From: Aurantibacillus circumpalustris
GTDB lineage: Bacteria > Bacteroidota > Bacteroidia > B-17B0 > Aurantibacillaceae
NCBI RefSeq assembly: GCF_029625215.1
Contig: NZ_CP121197.1
Location: forward strand, 744,001 to 808,000
Direction: 5' to 3'
DNA: 64,000 nucleotides
Program-made: the position numbers and the translations under genes
Notes under the pieces: generated by a model
What the model was told of the DNA's origin: nothing
Seen by the model: only the letters and a program-made list of their open reading frames with translations
Database searches by the model: none
In this document: piece by piece, positions 1 to 10,086 of the stretch
Layout: each line of letters opens with the position of its first letter
Position numbering within the stretch: position 1 is the stretch's first letter

Positions 1-134
1 TTTTTTACCTACTAAACTTGACATAAATTTTTATTTGATTTTTAAATTATTTTTTAAGATTTGCAAAAGTATACATTCCTTTTTAAACCATTTTACAGTA
101 TTTTTGTTTTATATAGAACTTAACAAATATTAAT

Positions 135-608
135 ATGAATCCTGAACTAAACAGCAAAGCGCCAGACTTTAAATTATTTAATACATTTAAAAAAGAAATC
201 GGTCTCTCAGAACAAAAAGGCAAAAACGTTGTGTTATTGTTTTTTCCACTAGCTTTTACTAGCACATGTACAAAAGAATTATGTAGCATTCGAGATAATT
301 ATGCAATGTATAATGGCTTGAACGCCGTTGTATTTGGTATCTCAGGCGACTCTCTGTACAGCTTGGGTAAATTTAAAGAAGAACAAAAACTTAATTTTGA
401 TTTACTCAGCGACTTTAATAAAGATGTATCAACAGCTTATGGAAGTATTTATGAATTGTTCGGTTTTGGAATGAAAGGCGTTACTAAACGCGCGGCATTC
501 GTAATTGATGCAGGCGGTATAATAAAGTATAAGGAAGTACTTGAAAACGCGAGTGAAGAGCCGAGTTATGAAGGAATCACAAGTACTTTGAGAGCATTAA
601 TCGCTTAG
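135..608 (+). CDS. Peroxiredoxin, AhpE/BCP-like
   Basis: This 157-residue protein is a thiol peroxidase that should reduce hydrogen peroxide and organic hydroperoxides in the cytoplasm. The active-site motif PxxxTxxC is complete (Pro38, Thr42, Cys45), so Cys45 is the predicted peroxidatic cysteine. Cys50 lies five residues later, where BCP/PrxQ enzymes carry their resolving cysteine. The surrounding FFPLAFT and the C-terminal FVIDAGGIIKY resemble AhpE-type enzymes. There is no signal peptide, and the length is normal for the family. It is followed by a short gap and then rnhB on the same strand. The assignment to the peroxiredoxin family is firm; the subfamily is uncertain. Confidence 0.93.
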   Translation: MNPELNSKAPDFKLFNTFKKEIGLSEQKGKNVVLLFFPLAFTSTCTKELCSIRDNYAMYNGLNAVVFGISGDSLYSLGKFKEEQKLNFDLLSDFNKDVSTAYGSIYELFGFGMKGVTKRAAFVIDAGGIIKYKEVLENASEEPSYEGITSTLRALIA

Positions 609-716
609 TTCCACTCAGTGGTTTTGAACTAACGATACCACTTTTACAAACTAATGCCTAAAAGTTAAACTATCTGTCCAAATTTTTGACTAATAGTAAA
701 TCAAAGGTTTTAACCA

Positions 717-1319
717 ATGCTAAAATCATATTTTGATAAAAAATTAAATGAAGCCGGCTGCGACGAAGCTGGACGTGGTTGTCTTGCTGGTCCAGTGTAT
801 GCAGCGGCAGTTATTCTTCCCAAGAAATACAGAAACAAATGGCTCGACGATAGCAAAAAGTTGAGCGATAAAGACCGTTATGAACTCCGCCCTGAGATTG
901 AAGAAAAAGCTCTTTCCTGGGCCGTTGGCGTTGTTACACATTTAGAAATTGACAAAATAAATATTCTCAACGCGTCCTTTTTAGCAATGCATCGTGCAAT
1001 AGATCAACTCAACGTTGTGCCAGAACTTTTGCTTATTGATGGTAATCGTTTTAATCCCTATAAAAAATTAGTCCACAAATGTATCATTGGTGGAGACGCC
1101 AAATACATGAGCATTGCCGCAGCAAGTATTCTTGCTAAAACGTACCGGGATGATTTTATGAAGGCTGCCGCAGAAAAACATCCTCAATATTCTTGGGAAA
1201 AAAATATGGGTTATGCAACTAAACTCCACCGCAAAGCTATTCGTGAACACGGCCCCTGCGAGCTGCACAGAATGAGTTTTACTTTACTCCCAGGGCAACT
1301 GAATCTAACGTTCGATTGA
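717..1319 (+). CDS. rnhB: Ribonuclease HII
   Basis: RNase HII cuts the RNA strand of RNA-DNA hybrids and removes single ribonucleotides misincorporated into DNA. The N-terminal motif DEAGRG (residues 16-21) supplies the first two acidic metal ligands. LLIDGNRF near residue 105 and [12 protein letters not shown] near residues 135-146 match the remaining conserved family blocks. At 200 residues the length is typical. The ATG start leaves about 15 residues before the catalytic motif, as expected. It probably forms a single transcription unit or follows the peroxiredoxin gene; no terminator is obvious between them. Confidence 0.96.
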   Translation: MLKSYFDKKLNEAGCDEAGRGCLAGPVYAAAVILPKKYRNKWLDDSKKLSDKDRYELRPEIEEKALSWAVGVVTHLEIDKINILNASFLAMHRAIDQLNVVPELLLIDGNRFNPYKKLVHKCIIGGDAKYMSIAAASILAKTYRDDFMKAAAEKHPQYSWEKNMGYATKLHRKAIREHGPCELHRMSFTLLPGQLNLTFD

Positions 1320-1449
1320 TCGCCTTAAATAAAAGTACGTTTAAGCGTCAATTACTGAATTTAAAGGAATCCAAACTACCAACAGTCACTTTTTAATAAG
1401 TCAGCTTTAAAATATATCCGAGTGAACTTATATTCCATACTTTTATGTA

Positions 1450-4053
1450 GTGTCGCGCTTTAAAACATTAACGTTCTGGATATTCGTATTTGCTGCCCTG
1501 GGAATTGGCGTTTACGCGTATTTCCATCTTAAAAATAACAAGAAACCAGAATTAGAAGCGATCACTTTATTGCCGGATCACTGTCTGTTTTATCTAAATA
1601 CAACTGACTTCACTGAGCTCAACAAAAAAATTAATTCACAAAGTTTAATTGCTGATAAATTGAAACTCTTTAAGGAAGTCAATGATTTTTGCAACCTCAT
1701 AAACACATTTGATTCTCTTAGCAATTCAAACGAAGAACTTCAAGAGCAATTAAAAGGCAACACCATACATTTTGCTGCCTATCAAGAAAAAAACGCTTGG
1801 CTAGCCGTTTTAAACATTCAACAACTGGGCGAACAAGAATCTGTTTCTAAATACTTGCTCGAAATTTTTCACGCAACAAAAAACAAAGAAAATACTTATT
1901 CTTTCAAAATTAATTCAGTGCCAATGTATTTCTCACTCAACGAAGGGGTTGTTGCGTTTTCCAATAGAACAGAATTAATTCTTGAATCCCTAAATAAAAC
2001 AAGTACTAAACTCGTAAATAATCCAAATTTTGTTCAATTTAAAAACACGCTTGCCGAAAACAGTAACTTAGCTATCTATGTAAACCACGAACCGTATTCT
2101 AAAAGCACAGCGGCTTCAAAACTAAATTTAACCAGCACTTTTAAAAAAGGTTACTCGGCAGGTGCAATAGAAATTAAGCCATCACAAATTAAAATTAACG
2201 GCTACGTAAATCCAGAAGAAGACGAAATGATCTCACTCTTTGCTGACCAAAAGCCTCAACCAAGCAGAGAACTTCTTAGTAATCTTCCTCAAAACACAAG
2301 TTATTTTAAAGCCTTTGGGTTTAGTTCGTACCCTGAACTAAGAATTGGTTTTCCCCTAACTAGAGTTCATATCCGTTATTGGATGAGAGCCAACGAAAAC
2401 GGACTCTACAATGTGGAAGATGAATTTTACGCCAACACGATTAATCACTTGGTAGAATTTGAAACACAGGTGCCAAATAGCAAGTTCATCTGTTTTGAGG
2501 TAAACGATACATTAAAAGCTTCTGAAAACCTCAAATACATGAGTGACTCCATTCTACGAAAAGACTCGCTACTCATATATCGGATAAATGATAGTTTAGA
2601 AAAAACTTTGCAGTTGTTTATACCATTGTCATACAATAGCACAAACTATGCGGTGGTATTTCGCTCTCACATTTACTTTGCAGATAAAAGTGACGAACTC
2701 CTTTCATTAATAAACGATCTTAGAAATAATCGTTTTGCAATTTTAAATTCCAGCTTCGCCTCATACAGCAATCAAAACTTTCCCGACTATTTTAATTATC
2801 TCAGTTACAGTTCGCCGAATCAAAACCAGAAAGATATTCCATCGTTCTTTAATTTCAATCTCTCTAACCAAGAAGATCCATTTGCTAATTTCAGGCACAG
2901 TTCATTTTCCGTTGGCAAACACAACAACATGTTTAAATTTCGTTTTCATCTTATGTACGAAGTTGAAAATCTCAACAAAGAACAAAATGTTTTATGGACT
3001 CTAAATCTTGATAATGCTTGTTCAATGCAATCCAGTGGCTTTGTAAACCATATTACAGGTGAAAATGAAATTGTTGTTCAAGACGATAACAATGTTCTTT
3101 ACCTTATTAACGCCAAAGGAAATATACTTTGGAAGAAAAAATTAAATGAAAAAATAATTTCACAGATTCACACAATAGATGCCTATAAGAATAACAAATA
3201 TCAATTACTTTTTAATACAAAAAGCCAAATACACTTAATCGACCGGAATGGTAATTACGTTGAGGCTTACCCCGTTAAATTAGCTGCTGAAACAGTTTCA
3301 GAATTAAGTTTGTTTGATTATGTAGGCGATAAAGATTATCGTGTTTTTATTCCCTGCAAAAACAAGCGCATTTATAATTATTCTATAAACGGAAGTTTAC
3401 AAGACAAATTCGCCACAGTTGAAACTGACGCGGAAGTAAATCTCCCGATACAATACGTAAAAGTTGGCACAAGTGATTATCTTGTTGCTCTGGATGTTGA
3501 AGGTAAAATATACACGTTTAGCCGCAGAGGAGCCGGTCGCATAGGTTTAAGAAACAGAGCCAATGTTAACACCTCAGCTTTTTATGTTGATGCAAATAAC
3601 TCATTAAGTTCAACTCGTTTAATTTATGTGGATGATAAAAACGGGTTAATTAATAAAATATCTTTTGATGATAAAAAAGAAATTGTGAAACTAAACGTGG
3701 ATCTAGAAAATGCCGGCATTAGCTATGCGCTAGTGGACGACAATAACAGTATGGATTTGATTGTGACAAAGAATAACATGTTTCGTGCGTATAATTTCAC
3801 TGGTAATTTAATTCTCGAAAAAACAAACGACTTATCTTTAATGAAAACCAATTATTATGGCGACGAAAGTCATTCTGTGTTTTATTCTTTAAGTCAGGAT
3901 AAAAAAGAAATAGTTGTATTCGATCAAATTAAATCAAGAAGCAAAACATACAAGGCTACAAATTTACCGCTGGTTAGCAATTTATTTAAGGATAATAAAA
4001 AATATCTGATCATAACAAATGGTGCGCAGTTAACCTGCGTTCCGCTAAACTAG
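1450..4053 (+). CDS. Membrane-anchored DUF3352-like protein with C-terminal beta-propeller-like repeats
   Basis: I do not recognise a named gene. The 867-residue product starts at GTG, because an upstream ATG runs straight into a stop. Residues 8-26 form one hydrophobic segment, so the bulk of the protein should lie in the periplasm. The middle section (about 35-480), with phrases such as LLPDHCLFYLNT, resembles the DUF3352 family of Bacteroidota. From about residue 510 there are repeated blades of the type NVLWTLNLD, NNVLYLINAKGNILWKK and SQIHLIDRNGNYV, which suggest a PQQ/WD-like beta-propeller used for binding rather than catalysis. Its stop codon overlaps that of the convergent cytochrome c peroxidase gene by 4 bases. 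Its function is unknown. Confidence 0.8.
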   Translation: MSRFKTLTFWIFVFAALGIGVYAYFHLKNNKKPELEAITLLPDHCLFYLNTTDFTELNKKINSQSLIADKLKLFKEVNDFCNLINTFDSLSNSNEELQEQLKGNTIHFAAYQEKNAWLAVLNIQQLGEQESVSKYLLEIFHATKNKENTYSFKINSVPMYFSLNEGVVAFSNRTELILESLNKTSTKLVNNPNFVQFKNTLAENSNLAIYVNHEPYSKSTAASKLNLTSTFKKGYSAGAIEIKPSQIKINGYVNPEEDEMISLFADQKPQPSRELLSNLPQNTSYFKAFGFSSYPELRIGFPLTRVHIRYWMRANENGLYNVEDEFYANTINHLVEFETQVPNSKFICFEVNDTLKASENLKYMSDSILRKDSLLIYRINDSLEKTLQLFIPLSYNSTNYAVVFRSHIYFADKSDELLSLINDLRNNRFAILNSSFASYSNQNFPDYFNYLSYSSPNQNQKDIPSFFNFNLSNQEDPFANFRHSSFSVGKHNNMFKFRFHLMYEVENLNKEQNVLWTLNLDNACSMQSSGFVNHITGENEIVVQDDNNVLYLINAKGNILWKKKLNEKIISQIHTIDAYKNNKYQLLFNTKSQIHLIDRNGNYVEAYPVKLAAETVSELSLFDYVGDKDYRVFIPCKNKRIYNYSINGSLQDKFATVETDAEVNLPIQYVKVGTSDYLVALDVEGKIYTFSRRGAGRIGLRNRANVNTSAFYVDANNSLSSTRLIYVDDKNGLINKISFDDKKEIVKLNVDLENAGISYALVDDNNSMDLIVTKNNMFRAYNFTGNLILEKTNDLSLMKTNYYGDESHSVFYSLSQDKKEIVVFDQIKSRSKTYKATNLPLVSNLFKDNKKYLIITNGAQLTCVPLN

Positions 4054-5981
4054 TACTCACCACCAATTTTTCTTGAATTTAATCTTTGATTTTCAAACCT
4101 AGGGAGTTTATTAGGTTTACCTGTTAATCCAACCGTATCACTGAGCGTTAACAGGAAGGACTTAATGTTGTTCAATTCCTTTTTTGATAAGCCTAAGGAA
4201 TCAAAAGGTAAAGTTTGATTTTCGACTTTTAAACCGAGCCCAACTCCTCCACCCCGATTATAAAATACAAGAACTGAATCTAAATTATCATACACACCGT
4301 TATGCATATAAGGCGCGGTATATTCAATATTTCGCAAGGATGGTGTTTTAAACGCGTGTTCATGTATAGAAGAACCTGTAATGTGCTTTCTACCACGGTC
4401 AGGATCTATGTTCTTATTGTCGCCTCTTTCAGGAGTGCCTATTACTTCAAATTCATTATCGTTAAACATTGGTGGCACTGTGCCATTAAACAAAGGGAAA
4501 AAATGACAAGACCCACACAGAGCTTTTCCAGCGAATAAATTGTACCCGTTTTTTTCTTCTACAGTTAATGCTGTTTTAGTTCCTCTCAAGTACTTATCAA
4601 ATTTACTGCTTCTTGATTCGAGCGTTTTAATATACTCTGAAAGAGATTTTAAAATTGAATAAGCCGTAATTGATGAGTCTTGTGTGTTTTTATAAGCATT
4701 AGAAAACAATTCTCTATATTCCCTACTCTGCTTTAGTTTGAGAACAATTTCTTTTTCGTTTGTATTCATTTCATGAACATTATTAAACACAGAATTCGCC
4801 TGTTCTTCTAAATTAAATTGTCTGCCGTCGTGAAAAAATAATTTCTGATACGCGGCATTAATTAATGTTGGCGCATTTCTTGTCAGTTTATCACTACCGT
4901 TGTAAGACAAACTTTTATCCTGTGCATCCGTAAATGCCATAGAACTATTATGACAAGAAGCGCAAGCCCGTTTATTATTACCAGACAAAACAGGGTCATA
5001 AAACAATAAGCGACCTAATTCAGCTTGTTCCTTTAATGCAGTCGAATCGTGAACATAAACCGAAAAACATTGCCGGTTAATGCTTTCATTTTCGAAAAAA
5101 GAGGTCACTTCAAAGTTTACTGCATAAGACAAATCTGATTTTTTAACCTGAAGCTCTTTAAGAAAAATTTGCAGTTCAATATAAAGCGGATTTAGAAAGT
5201 CAATCATAAATCTCAGCCTATCAAAAGTGTCAGAATCAGGATGTTTTAGCAACTCCTTTCTACAAGCTTTAAAAGCCATCGTAAGACGGCTATATGCATT
5301 CTCCTCAGGTTCGGTTAAGGTACTTTTCTCTTTATAAAAACACATGATGGCCTCCATACCCGCAATTGCATGTGCACTCTCTTTAATACTTTCTTTATTA
5401 ATTGTACAGTCGTAACCGTTCAGTGTAAGACACATTATTCTTACAATTTGTAGTTGTAACGCATCGTGCAGTTTGTTTTCTTCAATGTTTATGGTGGAAT
5501 AATGCTCTTTTAGAAACTCAAACTTTTGAATAAGCAAATCGTACTCTTTAGTTAAGCCTTCCGAATCAATCTTGTCATCGCTAAAAAGAATTTCTTCTAT
5601 CACTTGAAAACCCCTTGGAGGAAAAGGTTCACTGCTAATCTCTAATTCAATTTTTGGAACTAGTGGTCCGTTGATAAAGAATTTTGCGTCAAATGCAGAA
5701 TAATACTCAATAAAAAATTCAATCTCTTTATAAGCCTTACGTGCTTTACTATATGACTTAACAAGCTTAGTTGATTTTATACTCTTCGAAGTTTCTAAAA
5801 TTGTTTTAGCACTTTTAAGTTGAATAAGAATTTCGTTTATACTCCCAGATACTTTTGTACGACAAAACTCCTCCAAACTTTTGGAGGAGTTTTGTTGTTT
5901 AAATGCAACCAACAATGGCAGAGCTACAATTATTAAAAATAAAGCAGCAGCAGCTCTTATAATTTTTAACTTCCTATTCAA
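4050..5981 (-). CDS. Di-haem cytochrome c peroxidase with imelysin-like N-terminal domain
   Basis: This 643-residue protein belongs to the MauG/CcpA family of di-haem peroxidases, which reduce peroxide in the periplasm with electrons from cytochrome c. Two CxxCH haem-binding motifs are present: CASCH at about 340-344 and CGSCH at about 489-493. The late YMHNGVYDNLDSVL block is typical of the family. A hydrophobic segment at 8-26 serves as export signal or anchor. Residues about 35-290 are helical and rich in EFFIEYY/KAYKEIE-type sequence, resembling the imelysin-like domain that precedes many Bacteroidota CCP proteins. Its start overlaps the 3' end of the upstream secreted metallophosphoesterase by 8 bases, so the two are probably translationally coupled. 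The natural substrate is unknown. Confidence 0.92.
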   Translation of the reverse strand: MNRKLKIIRAAAALFLIIVALPLLVAFKQQNSSKSLEEFCRTKVSGSINEILIQLKSAKTILETSKSIKSTKLVKSYSKARKAYKEIEFFIEYYSAFDAKFFINGPLVPKIELEISSEPFPPRGFQVIEEILFSDDKIDSEGLTKEYDLLIQKFEFLKEHYSTINIEENKLHDALQLQIVRIMCLTLNGYDCTINKESIKESAHAIAGMEAIMCFYKEKSTLTEPEENAYSRLTMAFKACRKELLKHPDSDTFDRLRFMIDFLNPLYIELQIFLKELQVKKSDLSYAVNFEVTSFFENESINRQCFSVYVHDSTALKEQAELGRLLFYDPVLSGNNKRACASCHNSSMAFTDAQDKSLSYNGSDKLTRNAPTLINAAYQKLFFHDGRQFNLEEQANSVFNNVHEMNTNEKEIVLKLKQSREYRELFSNAYKNTQDSSITAYSILKSLSEYIKTLESRSSKFDKYLRGTKTALTVEEKNGYNLFAGKALCGSCHFFPLFNGTVPPMFNDNEFEVIGTPERGDNKNIDPDRGRKHITGSSIHEHAFKTPSLRNIEYTAPYMHNGVYDNLDSVLVFYNRGGGVGLGLKVENQTLPFDSLGLSKKELNNIKSFLLTLSDTVGLTGKPNKLPRFENQRLNSRKIGGEY

Positions 5982-8900
5982 TTACTATTTTTCCTGTTTC
6001 AAAAGCTTTATTCTCGTTAAGAATAACGTAGAAATAAATTCCTTGGTTTCCATTTAGACTAATACCATTATTCCCTTTTTGTAGATCAGACGAATGAATG
6101 TGTTGACCTAGTGAGTTAAATATTTCCACTGTGAAAATCCCTTCCATTTTTAATTCAATGTTAAATGAGCCAATATTTGGATTTGGATAAATAAGCAGAT
6201 TACTCTCTAACATTAATTTTCCAATACTGGTACATTCGTTAACTTTCTGCTCAATGTTTGTTGAAGCAGAACAATTATTGGGATTAGTTCCTGTAACGCT
6301 ATAATGGGTGCTTTGAAGAGGCGACACAACAATAGATGAAGTAGAAGCACTCGTATTCCATAAATAATTACTTGCTCCCGACACTGATAGCGTTGCGCTC
6401 TCGCCGGCACAAATTAAAGTTTGATTTGATGTTGCAATTATTGTTGGTGATGGATTAACCGTAAAACTTGTAAGAGCAGAGTTTTTACAAGAATTTAAAT
6501 CAGTTCCAATTACCGAATAGTTAGAGCCAATTATTGGATTAAGAATTAAATTTGGACTGATAATTCCATTACTCCAAGAATAAGTGCTAGCGCCGCTAGC
6601 AGCAATCGTTGCTGTTTCTCCAAAACAAAGAAGCATGTTTCCTGAAAGAGTAATCGTTGGAAGTGGATTAATGCTAATGTTTTTTAGCGCGGAATTTTGA
6701 CAACCATTGATATCAGTCGCTATTACAGTATACGAGGTGTTTACTAATGGCGTAACTGAAATACTGTTCGAGATTGCAATTGATGCCCAGGTATAAGATA
6801 CGGCTCCGCTTGCAGTTAAATTAAGACTAGCCCCAAGACAAACGTTATTGTTACCGTTAATCAAAACAACGGGAAGAGGATTAACGATTGTATTTACTGT
6901 GGAAATAGCCTCACAGCCATTAACGTCTTTTCCAACCACAGTGTAGGCAGCGCTGGTTGTGGGAGATAAAGTCAGTGCCACATTGTTAACAGTTCCATTC
7001 CATGTATAAGTATTGGCGCCCGAAGCAAGTAATTGCAAAATATCTCCTAAACAAATAGTTGTATTTCCGCTTATCGAAATAATCGGCAAGGCGTGAACAG
7101 TTACAGTACTTGCTGCCAAGTTAGAACACCCATTATTATCTATTCCCGACACTGTGTAATTTGTTGTACTTGTAGGATTAGGAGAAATAGTTGCGGATGT
7201 ATTTGAAGTATTCCATGTATAGGTGTTTGCACCACTGGCAGTTAAAAGCAACGCATCACCAAGACAAATTGCGCTAGAAGAACTTACAATTGTCACAACC
7301 GGTAATGGGTGCATGGTAATGCTGAGACTTTGAGTGCTACTTAATCCACAGCTGTTGCTAGCGGCTACTGTTAATAATCCACCAACTGAAAACGGATTAG
7401 CTGTTACTATATTTGTTGTGCTTGACCCAGACCATGCAACGGGTAAAGTCCAAGAATAACTTGACGCTCCTGTAACAGGTGTGATACTGTATACGCTTTG
7501 TGCTGTTCCTAGACAAATAGTATTTGTGCCACTTATCGTAGCTGGACTTGGTGGAATAGTATTCACAGTAATATTTAAACTTCGGGATGGAGAAATTCCG
7601 CACGCATTCATAGCGAAAATCGTTATGGCCCCGCTCGCAGTTCCTGCAGTAGCACTAAGTGAATTACTTTGCGATGTTCCGCTCCAACTGCTTTGAAGTG
7701 CCCAAGAATAGGATGTTGCTCCGTTTACCGAACTTATGCTATAATTTTGGACAGAACCAATACAAGGGTTCACATTTCCGTTAATCACTCCCGGTTGTCC
7801 CGGAGTTGTTGTAACAATTACATTCATAGTGTCTCTTGAAATACAACTTAAGCTATCCGTAACTTGAAGCGTTACCATTGTGCTCGTGTTTACACTTATG
7901 CTAGCACTGTTAGAACCATTCATCCATAACATAGAAACAGATAACGTTGGAACGTTTAATGGCGTTACAATTAAATTACCTCCACATAAAATTGTATCTA
8001 AAGGCAACCTTGTTTGATAAGCATTTGTTTTAAAATTATACGTTTGGCTTTTAGAAGCAGTGTTATTATCACTAGCTGTAGCATACCATTCATAGTCAGT
8101 TCCACCTAATGTATTGTTCCAGTTTATAAAAGCATTTTGCCCAGATGCAACCTTCACTGAATCAATCAGTGTATAAGGTAGTCCAAAATCGTAATCTAAA
8201 ATAAACTGGCTATCAGCATCTGTTTCAGATTGATTTAATTTGGGTGAGTATGTGTAAACATTAATCTTCCCAAGTGAAGGTCTAAATTTTACAATTCTAA
8301 TCCACCCATCCCCTCCGTTTGCTCTTGATTGATAATCGCTTAACAAACAATGAACCGTATTTCCATTAAAAACCTCTGTCCTTTTTGCTTCACCTGAAAC
8401 ATGCCCACAAAGCATTAAAAAGAAATTAGGATAGCCCTTCAGTGCATTGTATGTTGCCTGGCCCTGCGCCCCGAATGTTCCATTTAAGTTTAGTAACCAA
8501 TGACTCGATACAATTGCTTTTCTTGTTGGGTATGTCTGTAATAAACCTGCTGCCCAAATAAGCACTGCTGGATCAGCAGCCTGATCGTACTCAAGATTTA
8601 TAACAATGAAATCAATTCCTTCGGCTGTAAAGAGTTGGTAGTTATTATCAGCGTTGCTCCCATAATTTCCTCCCCAATAGTTTCTTCCACTAAAACGATT
8701 CACTCCAAAATATTGATTAAAATACGTGGTGGTTCCGTTCGGGTTGCCGGCAGGTGATTGATCGTGATTTCCCACGTTCAAACCATATGGAATTCCATCA
8801 GGAAAAATAATTGTTGTATTCGTTTCAACTATTCGCATTGCAGTGTCGGCCCGTTTCCATTCAACATCGTTCCCCCCATTGTCGCCATTCTCTACACAAT

Positions 8901-9972
8901 CTCCAAGACCAGAAATAAATTTAATATTTAGCGAATCTCTTTTGGCTGTTACCCAATTCATCTGCGATTTATAAGATACGTTGGTTGCTCCGTTTATTTC
9001 GCTCGTGTAAAATTGAGTATCGGGCAAAGGAATAATTGAGAAATCATTTGAATTGTTTTTTTTCCTTCCATAAAACTTTATCCACAAACTATCACCTTCG
9101 GGATCGGAAACACTCACTGTGAGTTTGGAAGAAGTATTATTGCAAGTTGAAAGATTAACTGGAGAGACGAGCGTTGGCGTATTTGGTGCAATATTGATAT
9201 TAAAAGGTGCTGGTGTGGTTACCCAAGACCAATTTGAACCTACAATAGTTCCATTAATGGTTGTTCCAGCGGTACTACCAACTGTTGTGCCAGAACCTTC
9301 ATCTAATCCCCATCGAGCCACCAAACCACTTGCAGTACTAGTAATTACACTGTTTATGGTTGAAATTATTTGCGAAAAATTTCTTGCGTTGTTCCAAATT
9401 CTAACCTCATCAATTGTCCCGTGAAAAAAACCTTGCGCTGTTCCATTAGAAGTTTGCGCACTTCCAATTGCCGAATGTTGAATGCTAAGATTCTGTACAG
9501 GTTGATTAATTGTAACCTGAGATTCTAATTGTCCATTTAAATAAAGTTTCCACGTTGAATTATCATACGTAACTGCTACATGGTACCACACGTTTCTTGA
9601 TAACTTTGTTATACCGATTATTGGATGATTTAATCCTGGAGAACCTCCACCCGAACCTTCTTCGAAATCTGCAACCAATGTACTATCAGATTGCCTGATA
9701 CCCAAAAAATAATTCATGTCCAGCGTGCTTCCATCTGCTTCACCCCTTCCCTTTGTCACAAGCGGCACACCCGTTACGCCACCTGTACCAGTTGACGTAG
9801 TTGTTCCTGAGCCAGTTCGCTTAAACCAACATTCTATCGAAAATTGTGATAGTCCTAAATTAGAGTTGTTACCAAAAGTAATGTAGCCATTTGTACCGTT
9901 AAACTGGATAGCGTTTTGGGATTCTGCTGAGGCAAAAAACAAAACAGTAAAAAGTAAAATTATTTTTTTCAT
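5974..9972 (-). CDS. T9SS-secreted LamG-metallophosphoesterase with Ig/PKD-like repeats
   Basis: This 1332-residue exoprotein has a signal peptide (residues 1-19) and a LamG/concanavalin-like domain at about 20-250. A calcineurin-like metallophosphoesterase domain spans about 310-570, with LPDTQ (Asp318), GDCVENGD (from 357), GNHD (401-404) and CGHVSG (522-527) as metal-binding motifs. Two PKD-like units follow at about 735-890, then five ~70-residue Ig-like units containing ICxGxxxxLxASGAxTYxW. The C-terminal ~80 residues, beginning LLIYPNPN and ending TGKIVIE, are a T9SS type A sorting domain. The product should therefore be exported through the Por/Gld system and attached or released at the cell surface. 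Its last ~220 residues closely match those of the neighbouring secreted phosphatase. The substrate is unknown. Confidence 0.9.
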   Translation of the reverse strand: MKKIILLFTVLFFASAESQNAIQFNGTNGYITFGNNSNLGLSQFSIECWFKRTGSGTTTSTGTGGVTGVPLVTKGRGEADGSTLDMNYFLGIRQSDSTLVADFEEGSGGGSPGLNHPIIGITKLSRNVWYHVAVTYDNSTWKLYLNGQLESQVTINQPVQNLSIQHSAIGSAQTSNGTAQGFFHGTIDEVRIWNNARNFSQIISTINSVITSTASGLVARWGLDEGSGTTVGSTAGTTINGTIVGSNWSWVTTPAPFNINIAPNTPTLVSPVNLSTCNNTSSKLTVSVSDPEGDSLWIKFYGRKKNNSNDFSIIPLPDTQFYTSEINGATNVSYKSQMNWVTAKRDSLNIKFISGLGDCVENGDNGGNDVEWKRADTAMRIVETNTTIIFPDGIPYGLNVGNHDQSPAGNPNGTTTYFNQYFGVNRFSGRNYWGGNYGSNADNNYQLFTAEGIDFIVINLEYDQAADPAVLIWAAGLLQTYPTRKAIVSSHWLLNLNGTFGAQGQATYNALKGYPNFFLMLCGHVSGEAKRTEVFNGNTVHCLLSDYQSRANGGDGWIRIVKFRPSLGKINVYTYSPKLNQSETDADSQFILDYDFGLPYTLIDSVKVASGQNAFINWNNTLGGTDYEWYATASDNNTASKSQTYNFKTNAYQTRLPLDTILCGGNLIVTPLNVPTLSVSMLWMNGSNSASISVNTSTMVTLQVTDSLSCISRDTMNVIVTTTPGQPGVINGNVNPCIGSVQNYSISSVNGATSYSWALQSSWSGTSQSNSLSATAGTASGAITIFAMNACGISPSRSLNITVNTIPPSPATISGTNTICLGTAQSVYSITPVTGASSYSWTLPVAWSGSSTTNIVTANPFSVGGLLTVAASNSCGLSSTQSLSITMHPLPVVTIVSSSSAICLGDALLLTASGANTYTWNTSNTSATISPNPTSTTNYTVSGIDNNGCSNLAASTVTVHALPIISISGNTTICLGDILQLLASGANTYTWNGTVNNVALTLSPTTSAAYTVVGKDVNGCEAISTVNTIVNPLPVVLINGNNNVCLGASLNLTASGAVSYTWASIAISNSISVTPLVNTSYTVIATDINGCQNSALKNISINPLPTITLSGNMLLCFGETATIAASGASTYSWSNGIISPNLILNPIIGSNYSVIGTDLNSCKNSALTSFTVNPSPTIIATSNQTLICAGESATLSVSGASNYLWNTSASTSSIVVSPLQSTHYSVTGTNPNNCSASTNIEQKVNECTSIGKLMLESNLLIYPNPNIGSFNIELKMEGIFTVEIFNSLGQHIHSSDLQKGNNGISLNGNQGIYFYVILNENKAFETGKIVIE

Positions 9973-10031
9973 GTTTTTTTATTGAAGGGTGAAAATGTTT
10001 TTGAAATGAGATACTAAAGTCCACTGGTTTT

Positions 10032-10067
10032 AGAAAAACAAAGCCAGAAGAGTTTTCCGGCTTTGTT
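10032..10067 (-). terminator. Rho-independent terminator after the purple-acid-phosphatase-like gene
   Basis: Reading the minus strand, a 9-bp stem (AACAAAGCC paired with GGCTTTGTT) encloses a 13-base loop and is followed by five T residues. It sits just past the stop codon at 10087, so the two big phosphatase genes are probably separate transcription units. Confidence 0.6.
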
Positions 10068-10086
10068 GGATTAACATCCCTGTTTA

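Noticed and set aside
6200-7300. Regular repeats in the phosphatase genes that might be taken for a tandem DNA repeat or CRISPR-like array
   Set aside because: They are ~70-codon protein domains with diverged DNA, in frame and without spacers.
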